From an uncultured Oscillospiraceae bacterium (GTDB taxonomy: Bacteria; Bacillota; Clostridia; Oscillospirales; Acutalibacteraceae): a DNA stretch of 14,099 nucleotides. Below are positions 6,217 through 14,044 of the stretch, in pieces (the stretch's first letter is position 1; each line of letters begins with the position of its first letter). Made by a program: the position numbers and the translations under genes. Under the pieces are notes generated by a model that did no database searches, was not told the DNA's origin, and saw only the letters and a list, made by a program, of their open reading frames with translations. The stretch is taken from NCBI GenBank assembly GCA_900552115.1, contig URYP01000056.1, positions 1 through 14,099 of the forward strand. Reading direction: 5' to 3'.

Positions 6217-7346
6217 ATCAATCCATAGTAAAAGAAATTATCAGCCTTCGCCATGGAAAACCAATTTTTATGGATTTCCAAAACAGCAACCGCTACCGGC
6301 TGGTGGCCGCCGAAGAGGACGGTACAAAAACGGCATATTGCTTCAGCACCCCTATTTATAACCAGCAGACAAGAAAACTGGTTAACCTGAGTTTTGATCG
6401 TTTGGATGATGGTTTTCATCTCACCGGCAGCAGCGCCCACATCACGGTTGCGCAGGATATTCGGTTGGATAGCCCGGACGGGAGCTGTTATCTGTCCCTG
6501 CAAGGCGGGAATGTATATCCCGAGGGACGCGGCCTGGTCTGGGGCAGACATACGCTGTATCCAACGACCAACGGAATTGCCTGTCAATCCGATTGTTCCG
6601 GCGGAAAGCGTACCGAATTTATTCTAACGTGCAGCAAGCCCTTTTTGAGTATCCGCGCGAACGATAAGTACTTTGCCCTTATGAGCGAGGAATATAAACC
6701 GTTTGTCACGATTTCCTGTATCGGCGTTACGGACAGCGACGGGCATGTCATTGCACCGGCTGTTATCGACTATCAACAAAACACCGACCAAGGCTATACC
6801 ATCGGCCTGTCACCAAAAAGCCCGTTAGGGCAAAGCCTGCTGTTTGAAGTTAACCTATATGAATCGAAGCTGTTTCAGGACACCACCGTGGAAAGCGGGC
6901 ACCCTGCGGAGAACAATGCGTTCGGTGGCGCCGCTTTTATCGGCAATACCGCCGCGTTTGGTGAACAGTGGCTGTACACACGTCCGGACTTTTCCCGGCT
7001 GTCCGATCTGCTGGATAAGCAAATTGGCAGAGTGGTCCTGCATCTTCCCAAACTCAGCAAAAGCGATATCGCCTTAACGGCTTTCCGTGTTGCGAGAAGG
7101 TTTTGCAGCTTTGGCTCAAACTGGGACAACCGGATCGCTATAACGGAATCCATAGCGGATTCCATAACTACTCCCGGCTATCAAAGCCTGGATATAACGG
7201 ATTTAATACAAGAACCAACAACGCACGCCATTACTCCGCCGGAAGGCTTGATTTTAAGAACTAAAGTGAAGGGAAGCGGCTTTTCCGCGGTTGCCACAGG
7301 CGACAGTTATTTCGCGCCACAGATTCTTGAAATCAACTTTAAATAA
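6213..7346 (+). CDS. Beta-rich protein with C-terminal DNRLRE-like domain, function unknown
   Basis: 377 residues, starting at an ATGA overlap with the CYTH gene after AAAGGA. No signal peptide or membrane segment is seen. Residues 1-210 are rich in short alternating hydrophobic strands and match no family I recognise. Residues about 265-377 look like a DNRLRE/CBM96-type jelly roll: GRVVLHLPKL, SLDITDLI, PEGLILRTK, ending SYFAPQILEINFK. The same order of strands ends the DNRLRE-like region of the downstream RHS protein (YTFDITSIYD, YPNLVLKMMD, SAYPPKLTITYE), so the two may be related or partner proteins. It is the last gene of the overlapping operon and lies 29 bases before the RHS gene. It could be an accessory, chaperone, adaptor or acyl acceptor for the RHS protein; all of these are inference. 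Confidence 0.7.
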   Translation: MNQSIVKEIISLRHGKPIFMDFQNSNRYRLVAAEEDGTKTAYCFSTPIYNQQTRKLVNLSFDRLDDGFHLTGSSAHITVAQDIRLDSPDGSCYLSLQGGNVYPEGRGLVWGRHTLYPTTNGIACQSDCSGGKRTEFILTCSKPFLSIRANDKYFALMSEEYKPFVTISCIGVTDSDGHVIAPAVIDYQQNTDQGYTIGLSPKSPLGQSLLFEVNLYESKLFQDTTVESGHPAENNAFGGAAFIGNTAAFGEQWLYTRPDFSRLSDLLDKQIGRVVLHLPKLSKSDIALTAFRVARRFCSFGSNWDNRIAITESIADSITTPGYQSLDITDLIQEPTTHAITPPEGLILRTKVKGSGFSAVATGDSYFAPQILEINFK

Positions 7347-7375
7347 ATATTTTGTATACAGAAAGGAATGACAAC

Positions 7376-10300
7376 ATGGACGAAAAACAAACCGGAATAG
7401 AGGAAGACATTTATCTGGCGCCGGAGAGCGCAAATGCCGAACCCATAACCGGATCGGGCGATGCGGCCAGTAAACCGGATGTACAGGATGAAGCCCCGGC
7501 ATTAGCTGAAGAACCGGAAACCGCCGTATTTGCGGTGGGAGAAATTCGTCAGATGCGTGGTGAAAACTGCAAGGTGTTCCACATGAGCGATGGCACCGAG
7601 CAGGCGGTGTATTACCCCGAATCCATTCACGTATTCAACGAAGAGACTGCTTCCTATGATGAAATCGACAATACACTAGAAGAGGAGGAAGACGGCCGTC
7701 ATTTCCGTAACCGAAGAAACGGTTTTGTCGCACGCTTCAGCCGTGAAGAAACCAACAGTGAACTGTTTTCAGTCGAAAAGGGCATGCACCGCGTCACCGT
7801 GTCCGCCAAAAGGCCCAAAAGTCAAATGCATGTAGGGGTAGTGCCGCGGCTGCGCAAAAGCGCGGAAAACCGGGCCGCCGCCCCCGCGCGGAGCACTCTT
7901 ATGTTTGATAATGTCATGGCCGGCACCGACATGGAGTATACCGTTATGGGAGACGGTGTCAAGGAAAATATTGTCGTAAGGGAGAAAGCCGCCGTTTACC
8001 GGTATCCTTTTATTATCAACTGCGAAAATGTAGCCGCTGAATATCGGGAAAACGACAAACGCGTTGTGTTTTCCAGCCTGGAAACCGGCGAGGAAGTTTT
8101 TTGCATTCCCGCGCCGTATATGAGCGACGCCGCCGGTGTGGTTTCGACCGGAGTATTTTATGAAATGAAGCCCCTGGCTGATGGAACCATCAGCTTTACC
8201 GTCACTGCCGACAGCGAATGGATGAACGCTGAGGATCGGGCCTTCCCCGTCACCATCGATCCACAGATCACGGTCAGCGGTACCAGTCAGATGTCCACCT
8301 ATAGCTGGAAAGACGGCCAGATGATCCTGTATGGTTATCATTATGTAACATCCAGCAAAAACAGTGACGGCAGTTGCAGCACATCCCGTATGTATATTAA
8401 CCTGGGAATGCCCACTCTGCCGCGGAATCCCCGTATTAAAAAAGTGGAATTGGAGCTGACCCAGTTCCTCGCGGATAACAAATCCGACACCTATCCCAAT
8501 TTGGGACTTTATAAAGTGACCAACGGCATTCAAAAAGGAGATTGCACCCCTTATCACAATGCCCTGCCCATCGATTACCTGAAGATGAAAAAGGGTATTA
8601 ATGAAACCTATACCTTTGATATCACCTCCATCTACGACAGCATGAATAAGGGAGAGACTTCCTACCCCAATCTGGTGCTGAAAATGATGGATGAAGAAGC
8701 CGTGTCCCAGTATGGTGATACGGTGGTCATTCGGGGATGCAATGACTCTGCTTATCCCCCTAAGCTGACCATCACCTATGAATCCAGCTACGGGGTGAAC
8801 ACTTCTTATCGCACCCACAGTCATGAACTGGGCCGGTTCGGTACGGGAAGCGTTGACCTGCAGTGCGGAAACCTGATGCTGGAATCTGAGGATTTTGCCT
8901 GGGGCGGCAACCGGATGCCGGTTACCATTAAACATTTGTACACAAGCGCGCTGCTTAACACCCATTATTCCTATAACAACCCTATTAAACTGAACACCGC
9001 CAATTTCAGCGCTATGGATGTCGGGCAGGGATGGAAGCTCAACGTGATGCAGAGTATGGTATCCACAACCTTCCAGCATGAGGGTACCCTTTACAGCGGG
9101 TATGTGTTTATTGGTGAAAACGGCGATGAGGCCTATTTTAAAAAAAGTGATAAGCAGATATGTGAGAACAACAACTGCTATAACCTGTTTGTGAATGTAA
9201 CCGACGAGGAAATGCTCTACGATCCCTATAAGAGGACCATAAAGAAGGGCACGGAGACGCTCCTGTTTGATACCAGCGGCCGCCTGATTCGCGTTACCGA
9301 TGAATTCGGCAACCATATGGATATCACCTTTACCGCTGGCCGCATCACATCTGTCACGGATGGCGCGGGCCGGGATTTCAGCTTTGCCTACACATCCGAC
9401 GGCCGCCTGACCTCCATCACCGCGCCCGACGGGTCAAGCGTGTGTTACACCTACATTTACAGCAACTTTTTGTCCACCGTCACCTATCCTGATGGACGGA
9501 AAGCGGAGATCACCTACACCGCCAACAAGCCGGCGGCGGTTGTGCTCAAGGATGCGGGCAATACCGCTTTATATAAGGTCGCCTATTCCTACAGCGGCAG
9601 CCGGGTATACCGCGTATCGGAATACGGTGTGGAAAACGGCGCCTTTGTTGCCGGCCCCAACTCCACTTACTCTTTCTCGGCGGCGGCCAGACGCACCATC
9701 GTCCAGACCACCGAGCCAAAGGACGCCGACGAAGGGGAAACGGCTAACAATGTGATTAAAACGGTTTATACCTTTGACGACGACGGCCAAATCATCAGCG
9801 AATACGCCTATTCCCAGGATACCGGCAACGTCGGCGTGGAAGGCGGAACCAGCGGCATCAACCCCTATGCCGGGGATACGGGAATTGTGTGCAGTTTTAA
9901 TAACCTGCTTTTAAATTCCAACTTTGATGGCTCATCCAATTGGACCAAGACTACGACTGACACCTCAAAACTCGGTTCAAGTTATTATGACAATATGGAT
10001 ATGGATACCCAGTATGGTAAGTCAGCTTACTATGTATATTTTCGCGATTCGAAGGCCAAAGCGGCCGGTATTTACCAGACCACCAGCACCCTGCCGGCCG
10101 GGGAGTATACCTTCTCAGTCTATATGATGCCCTGTACATATTCTTCAAGTGGAAGCGCTTATATCCGGGTAACCAAAACCGATGGTACGATACTTGCCGA
10201 AAGTGAACGATTAACGAGATCGGCAAGTACTCGCTTAGTAGCCCCCTTCGAATTAAAAACCTCTATGAGCGTGCGGGTGGGCATTTATATGGACGGCGAC

Positions 10301-13300
10301 GGATATATGTCGCTTAATGCCGCCCAGCTCGAAAGCAACGCCTATGCTAACGATTACAACATGCTGAATAACGGCGCCTTTGAACACGGCTTGACAGGAT
10401 GGACGTCCAGCAGCAAGGGCGTATCCATTTCAACAGCAACCAAGTTTAATCTCAGCCGGTCTCTTTGTATCTCGGGCGATTTGGCCGACAAACGGTTTGT
10501 CAGCCAAGATATCGCGGCTAAATATAATGCCAGCATTCGTGAAACCTTTACCCTGTCCGGTTGGGCGAAAGGCTACGGCATTGTCGACCGGGAACGTAAC
10601 GGTTGTAATAAACCACAATTCCAACTGCGAGCAGTCATTCAATATGCTAACACATCCCGCGCTGAGGGGGATCCGGTGGCGCCGGAGGATATTGAAGAAT
10701 ATACCGCCGTGTTTTCTCCCTGCACTGAAGAATGGCAATTTGCCACGGTACAGTTTACCAAACAGAAATATCGTCCGGTAAAGAAACTAACCGTATATTG
10801 CGATTATAACTACAACTGCGGTACCGCTTATTTCGACGATATTCAGTTGACACGGGATAGTGTGGAACTATGGGCTTCTGAATCCGACTTTACCGCACAG
10901 GAAGACGAAGAAACGAAAACAGAAGAAACCTCCAATACACCCCCTAAAACCGAAGACAATCAAGAGGATTTGCCCACCTTTGAAGAACTCAAGGACGCCT
11001 TTGGAAACTCCCTGACCGAAACCACGTTTACAGACGGCGAATTCGGCACTATCTACCGCGCGTTTGGTTACACTTCCGAATGCAATGGCAAAGAAAACGC
11101 GGGCAATGACCTCATACGCGAAACCGACGCCTGCGGGCACAACACGCTGTACACGGTAGACGAGGAGACCTCCCGCAACGAGGAGGTTACCGACCGATGC
11201 GGCAATAAGACCGCCTATGAATACGACGCGGCGGGGCGCGTTGCCAAGGTAACCAGCAAGAGACCGAACGGTTCGGTTATGGCTCATGTATCCTACGCCT
11301 ATGACGCCTTTGATAATCTTACTGAGATTACCCGCGGCGACGGCATGAAATACGCTCTGGTCTACAACGCCTATCATAATCTCGAAAGCATTGGCGTGGC
11401 CGGCAAAACGAATAAACTGGTCTCTTATACTTATAAAAACGGCAACGGGCGGCTGAAGGCGGTCAAATACGCCAACGGTCACATTATGAGAGCCAGCTAC
11501 AACACCATCGGCCAGATGGTGGCGGAAAAATGGTGTGACGCAGCCAACTGCCTGATTGCGCATTATAAATATGTGTACGACGGCAAAGGAAATATCGTGC
11601 GATCGCTTGACATGAGGCAAAAACGCGAGTATTCTTATACTTACGAAGACAACAAAATAGTCCGTTCCGCGGAATACGGCATTACCGTGAACGGCAGCGA
11701 GGTGGTCACATCCCGAACCCTGGTGAATTCCATCCTCTATTCCTATGACAAGGATGGTAAGCTGACCAGCAAGCGCTTTGTCCCCGCCTCCGGCGCCAAG
11801 CAGGAATATTTCTACGAGAATCCGGAAGACGGGAACCCGATCGTCACATTTAAGGTCGGCGACAAAACGATCACCAGCCACAGCAAAACCGACGCGTTTG
11901 GCCGCAAGGTGTTCGACGAACTCCAGCTCGGCTCCGGCTTTGTGTCCCGCCAGTTCAGCTATCACGCCGGTAAAAAGACCGACGAGCACGTGAGAAACGA
12001 CAAGTTGAAGTCCTCCCCCACCACCCAGCTTGTCAGTCAGATTGTTCTTTCGGACGGCCGCACCCTCTCCTATGAGTACGACGCGGAGGAGCGCATCACC
12101 AAGGTAACCGACAGTGTGGACGGCGTCACCCAGTATACCTACGACGCGCTGGGCCAGCTGCTGACTGAAACTGTGAACGGCACTCTCGTGGGCAGCATGA
12201 CCTACGACAATTACGGGAATATCCTTACCAAGGGCTCGAATACCTATACCTATGGGGACTCCGTCTGGAAGGATCGTCTTACCTCTTTCAACGGGCAGTC
12301 TATTGCTTACGACGCGCAGGGCAATCCCACCAACTACCGCGGGAAAACCCTCACGTGGGAGAAGGGCCGGCAGCTCAAATCCTATGGCAGTTACAGCTAT
12401 ACCTATACCTCTAATGGTGTCCGTAATTCCAAAACCGTAAGCGGCGTCAAGCACACCTATACGCTGGACGGCACCAAAATTCTCAAGGAAACCTGGGGAA
12501 GCACCAGCCTGACGCCCCTTTATGACAACGAAGACGAGGTTTGCGGCATCCTGTATAACAGCACCCCTTACTACTTCCTCAAGAACCTGCAGGGGGATGT
12601 TATCGCCATCACCAACAAATCTGGCGAGGTAGTGGCCCGCTATACCTACGACGCCTGGGGCAAGGTGCTGTCCGTCAAGAGTGCCAGCGGAACGGTCATC
12701 ACCAGTTCTACCAACGTTGCCAACGTCAACCCCTTCCGCTATCGTGGGTATTACTACGACACCGAAACCAGCCTGTACTATCTACAATCCCGTTATTACG
12801 ATCCCGATGCCGCTCGGTTTATTAATGCCGATGATGCGGAAGTCTTTTCTAAATATTCTGATACCAAGCTAATCAACTTATTTACGTATTGTGAAAACGA
12901 TCCTGTCAATGGAAAAGATGTCACAGGCGCCTTTTTTATTAAGAAATTAGCCGAAATTTTTTTGAGTGCTGTTTTTGGCATCGTATTTCAACTGTTCATC
13001 GATTTTGCAATTTATTTGGTAAAAAAACTTGTTTACAAGAAAAATGTTTCTTTTAAAGCATATCCTGGCGATTATATAGAACAAGCTCTTTCCTGGGCAA
13101 TAGATACTCTTAATCCTTTCTCTAGAAAGAAGCAAATTATCGGAAGATTTGTTCTTGAAGTTCTGGGTTCGGTACTGAATCAAATTACCAACTTAATAGC
13201 GGGTCGTGGATTTGATTTGCAACAAGTATTGAAAGGTGCCGCGGTTGCCGCAGTTAAAGCCGCAATTAAAAAGTGTCTTGGCAAAAAAACAGCTAAAGAA

Positions 13301-13459
13301 ATATCAAAGTTGAAAAAGCATCATTTCAAAAATAGGAAGGCGTTAAAAAACAAAAAAATGCGGATTAAAGCAAAATATAAAATTCTTGGGCAGAAAATTA
13401 ATCTGGCAATAGATATTCCTGCTGGTGTAGTTGATTTTGTTGCAAAAGTACTTACATAA
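7376..13459 (+). CDS. Giant WapA-like RHS-repeat polymorphic toxin
   Basis: 2027 residues from ATG 7376 (AAAGGAA 7 bases ahead). Order of parts: acidic low-complexity start (about 1-60); WapA-like N-terminal region ending FPVTIDPQ (about 60-300); DNRLRE-like domain (about 302-470); RHS entry segment (GTGSVDLQCGNLMLESED); first YD-repeat block (about 630-830); two carbohydrate-binding-like jelly rolls starting LLLNSNFD (846) and MLNNGAFEHGLTGW (996), ending near 1162; acidic Pro/Thr linker (about 1165-1215); second YD block; RHS core with NPFRYRGYYYDTET (from 1785) and DPDAARFINADD (1809-1820), ending NDPVNGKDVTG (1851); then a 176-residue variable tip. RHS shells encapsulate and deliver a C-terminal toxin, often cleaving it at the core end. 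No N-terminal signal peptide is visible, unusual for a WapA-like protein. It probably shares the upstream transcript, since the gap is 29 bases. Confidence 0.95.
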   Translation: MDEKQTGIEEDIYLAPESANAEPITGSGDAASKPDVQDEAPALAEEPETAVFAVGEIRQMRGENCKVFHMSDGTEQAVYYPESIHVFNEETASYDEIDNTLEEEEDGRHFRNRRNGFVARFSREETNSELFSVEKGMHRVTVSAKRPKSQMHVGVVPRLRKSAENRAAAPARSTLMFDNVMAGTDMEYTVMGDGVKENIVVREKAAVYRYPFIINCENVAAEYRENDKRVVFSSLETGEEVFCIPAPYMSDAAGVVSTGVFYEMKPLADGTISFTVTADSEWMNAEDRAFPVTIDPQITVSGTSQMSTYSWKDGQMILYGYHYVTSSKNSDGSCSTSRMYINLGMPTLPRNPRIKKVELELTQFLADNKSDTYPNLGLYKVTNGIQKGDCTPYHNALPIDYLKMKKGINETYTFDITSIYDSMNKGETSYPNLVLKMMDEEAVSQYGDTVVIRGCNDSAYPPKLTITYESSYGVNTSYRTHSHELGRFGTGSVDLQCGNLMLESEDFAWGGNRMPVTIKHLYTSALLNTHYSYNNPIKLNTANFSAMDVGQGWKLNVMQSMVSTTFQHEGTLYSGYVFIGENGDEAYFKKSDKQICENNNCYNLFVNVTDEEMLYDPYKRTIKKGTETLLFDTSGRLIRVTDEFGNHMDITFTAGRITSVTDGAGRDFSFAYTSDGRLTSITAPDGSSVCYTYIYSNFLSTVTYPDGRKAEITYTANKPAAVVLKDAGNTALYKVAYSYSGSRVYRVSEYGVENGAFVAGPNSTYSFSAAARRTIVQTTEPKDADEGETANNVIKTVYTFDDDGQIISEYAYSQDTGNVGVEGGTSGINPYAGDTGIVCSFNNLLLNSNFDGSSNWTKTTTDTSKLGSSYYDNMDMDTQYGKSAYYVYFRDSKAKAAGIYQTTSTLPAGEYTFSVYMMPCTYSSSGSAYIRVTKTDGTILAESERLTRSASTRLVAPFELKTSMSVRVGIYMDGDGYMSLNAAQLESNAYANDYNMLNNGAFEHGLTGWTSSSKGVSISTATKFNLSRSLCISGDLADKRFVSQDIAAKYNASIRETFTLSGWAKGYGIVDRERNGCNKPQFQLRAVIQYANTSRAEGDPVAPEDIEEYTAVFSPCTEEWQFATVQFTKQKYRPVKKLTVYCDYNYNCGTAYFDDIQLTRDSVELWASESDFTAQEDEETKTEETSNTPPKTEDNQEDLPTFEELKDAFGNSLTETTFTDGEFGTIYRAFGYTSECNGKENAGNDLIRETDACGHNTLYTVDEETSRNEEVTDRCGNKTAYEYDAAGRVAKVTSKRPNGSVMAHVSYAYDAFDNLTEITRGDGMKYALVYNAYHNLESIGVAGKTNKLVSYTYKNGNGRLKAVKYANGHIMRASYNTIGQMVAEKWCDAANCLIAHYKYVYDGKGNIVRSLDMRQKREYSYTYEDNKIVRSAEYGITVNGSEVVTSRTLVNSILYSYDKDGKLTSKRFVPASGAKQEYFYENPEDGNPIVTFKVGDKTITSHSKTDAFGRKVFDELQLGSGFVSRQFSYHAGKKTDEHVRNDKLKSSPTTQLVSQIVLSDGRTLSYEYDAEERITKVTDSVDGVTQYTYDALGQLLTETVNGTLVGSMTYDNYGNILTKGSNTYTYGDSVWKDRLTSFNGQSIAYDAQGNPTNYRGKTLTWEKGRQLKSYGSYSYTYTSNGVRNSKTVSGVKHTYTLDGTKILKETWGSTSLTPLYDNEDEVCGILYNSTPYYFLKNLQGDVIAITNKSGEVVARYTYDAWGKVLSVKSASGTVITSSTNVANVNPFRYRGYYYDTETSLYYLQSRYYDPDAARFINADDAEVFSKYSDTKLINLFTYCENDPVNGKDVTGAFFIKKLAEIFLSAVFGIVFQLFIDFAIYLVKKLVYKKNVSFKAYPGDYIEQALSWAIDTLNPFSRKKQIIGRFVLEVLGSVLNQITNLIAGRGFDLQQVLKGAAVAAVKAAIKKCLGKKTAKEISKLKKHHFKNRKALKNKKMRIKAKYKILGQKINLAIDIPAGVVDFVAKVLT
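11593..11647 (+). repeat. 55-bp direct repeat, copy A (inside the RHS gene)
   Basis: Identical to 14045-14099. It encodes residues 1407-1424 of the RHS protein (IVRSLDMRQKREYSYTYE) in the second YD-repeat block. See copy B. Confidence 0.97.
12929..13459 (+). other. Variable C-terminal toxin tip of the RHS protein, probably membrane-active
   Basis: This 176-residue segment follows the core-end motif DVTG. Residues 1858-1882 are a long hydrophobic stretch (LAEIFLSAVFGIVFQLF then IDFAIYLV), long enough for a membrane helix. The middle has amphipathic segments (GRFVLEVLGSVLNQI, LKGAAVAAVKAAIKKCLG), and the last third is strongly basic (KLKKHHFKNRKALKNKKMRIK). I see no nuclease, deaminase or ADP-ribosyltransferase motif. 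The base composition turns AT-rich from about 12840, 85 bases before the motif, as expected of a swapped tip cassette. With a two-helix membrane protein as likely immunity factor, a pore-forming or membrane-disrupting toxin is the best guess; it is not a recognised family. Confidence 0.6.
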
Positions 13460-13513
13460 CAAAAACTATACGGTTAAAATTAATACCCTTAATCTTCAAA
13501 AAAGGTGATTTGC

Positions 13514-13939
13514 ATGGGAGAATACCAGGAAGCAATTAACTCTATAATTCGCCATCTAGTAATCCGAGCAATTCCGATAATTATACCAAATATTATCCTT
13601 ATAATTATAATGATAATTGGTATAAAGCAGAAATGGTTTGCAAAAAAATGGTTTATATCTGCAATAGTCTTTGTGCTTATCTGCTTTGCTTATATATCGC
13701 ACCAATTTGTTTCGCTTTATATGGATATAAGTAACAAAGAATATGTGCAATATACTGGAAGCTATGAATTTGTATCTCTTCTGGGAAGGAGAGGCGATGA
13801 GGTTAATCTATTGGACAAGGAACATCTAAGACTGTATAGTTTATATGAAGACTTCGAAAGCGGAACATATAAAGGAACTGTCATATATACCGAAAGGACA
13901 AAATTCGTTTTGCATATGGATGGTACACGAATAGAATAG
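13514..13939 (+). CDS. Probable immunity protein, two-helix membrane protein
   Basis: 141 residues from ATG 13514, chosen because AAAGGTG (13501-13507) lies 6 bases ahead; a GTG at 13505 falls within that site. Two hydrophobic helices are clear: about 19-37 (AIPIIIPNIILIIIMIIGI) and 46-69 (WFISAIVFVLICFAYIS and on), separated by a short basic loop KQKWFAKK. Residues 70-141 form a soluble, charged domain rich in Tyr, Glu and Gly. No known family was recognised. It lies 54 bases after the RHS stop with no terminator between, has the same AT-rich composition as the RHS tip (line 13561-13620 is 15 G/C of 60 by hand count, against 35 of 60 at 12301-12360 in the RHS core), and precedes a terminator. 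That is the standard position for a cognate immunity gene. Membrane location fits a membrane-acting toxin. Confidence 0.72.
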   Translation: MGEYQEAINSIIRHLVIRAIPIIIPNIILIIIMIIGIKQKWFAKKWFISAIVFVLICFAYISHQFVSLYMDISNKEYVQYTGSYEFVSLLGRRGDEVNLLDKEHLRLYSLYEDFESGTYKGTVIYTERTKFVLHMDGTRIE

Positions 13940-13987
13940 ATGCGATACTATGGGCTTCTTGGAATTCCCTATTTCCCTATATTTAAC

Positions 13988-14039
13988 AAAGGGCTTAATA
14001 TCAGCGTTCAATTCGCTGATATTAAGCCCTTTCTATTTA
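13988..14039 (+). terminator. Hairpin terminator after the RHS/immunity genes
   Basis: Bases 13988-14006 (AAAGGGCTTAATATCAGCG) pair perfectly with 14014-14032 across a 7-base loop (TTCAATT), followed by a T-rich but interrupted tail (TTTCTATTT). A short A-run on the left side could let it act on the opposite strand too. It ends the RHS-immunity transcript and lies directly before the second copy of the RHS repeat. Confidence 0.8.
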
Positions 14040-14044
14040 GAGCC

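Noticed and set aside
7769..9316. Long open frame on the minus strand (515 codons) opposite the RHS gene
   Set aside because: It is a mirror of the GC-rich codon pattern of the RHS gene, shows no recognisable domain and has no convincing ribosome site; the plus-strand protein has clear domains throughout.
10868..12454. Long open frame on the minus strand (528 codons) opposite the second YD-repeat block
   Set aside because: Antisense shadow of the repeat-rich RHS coding sequence, with biased Val/Gly/Ile-rich translation typical of reversed Tyr/Asp/Thr codons.
13947..13959. 13-base match ACTATGGGCTTCT shared with 10868-10880 in the RHS gene
   Set aside because: A 13-base match is about as expected by chance in 14 kb, and the frame and flanks differ, so it is not evidence for a second RHS remnant.
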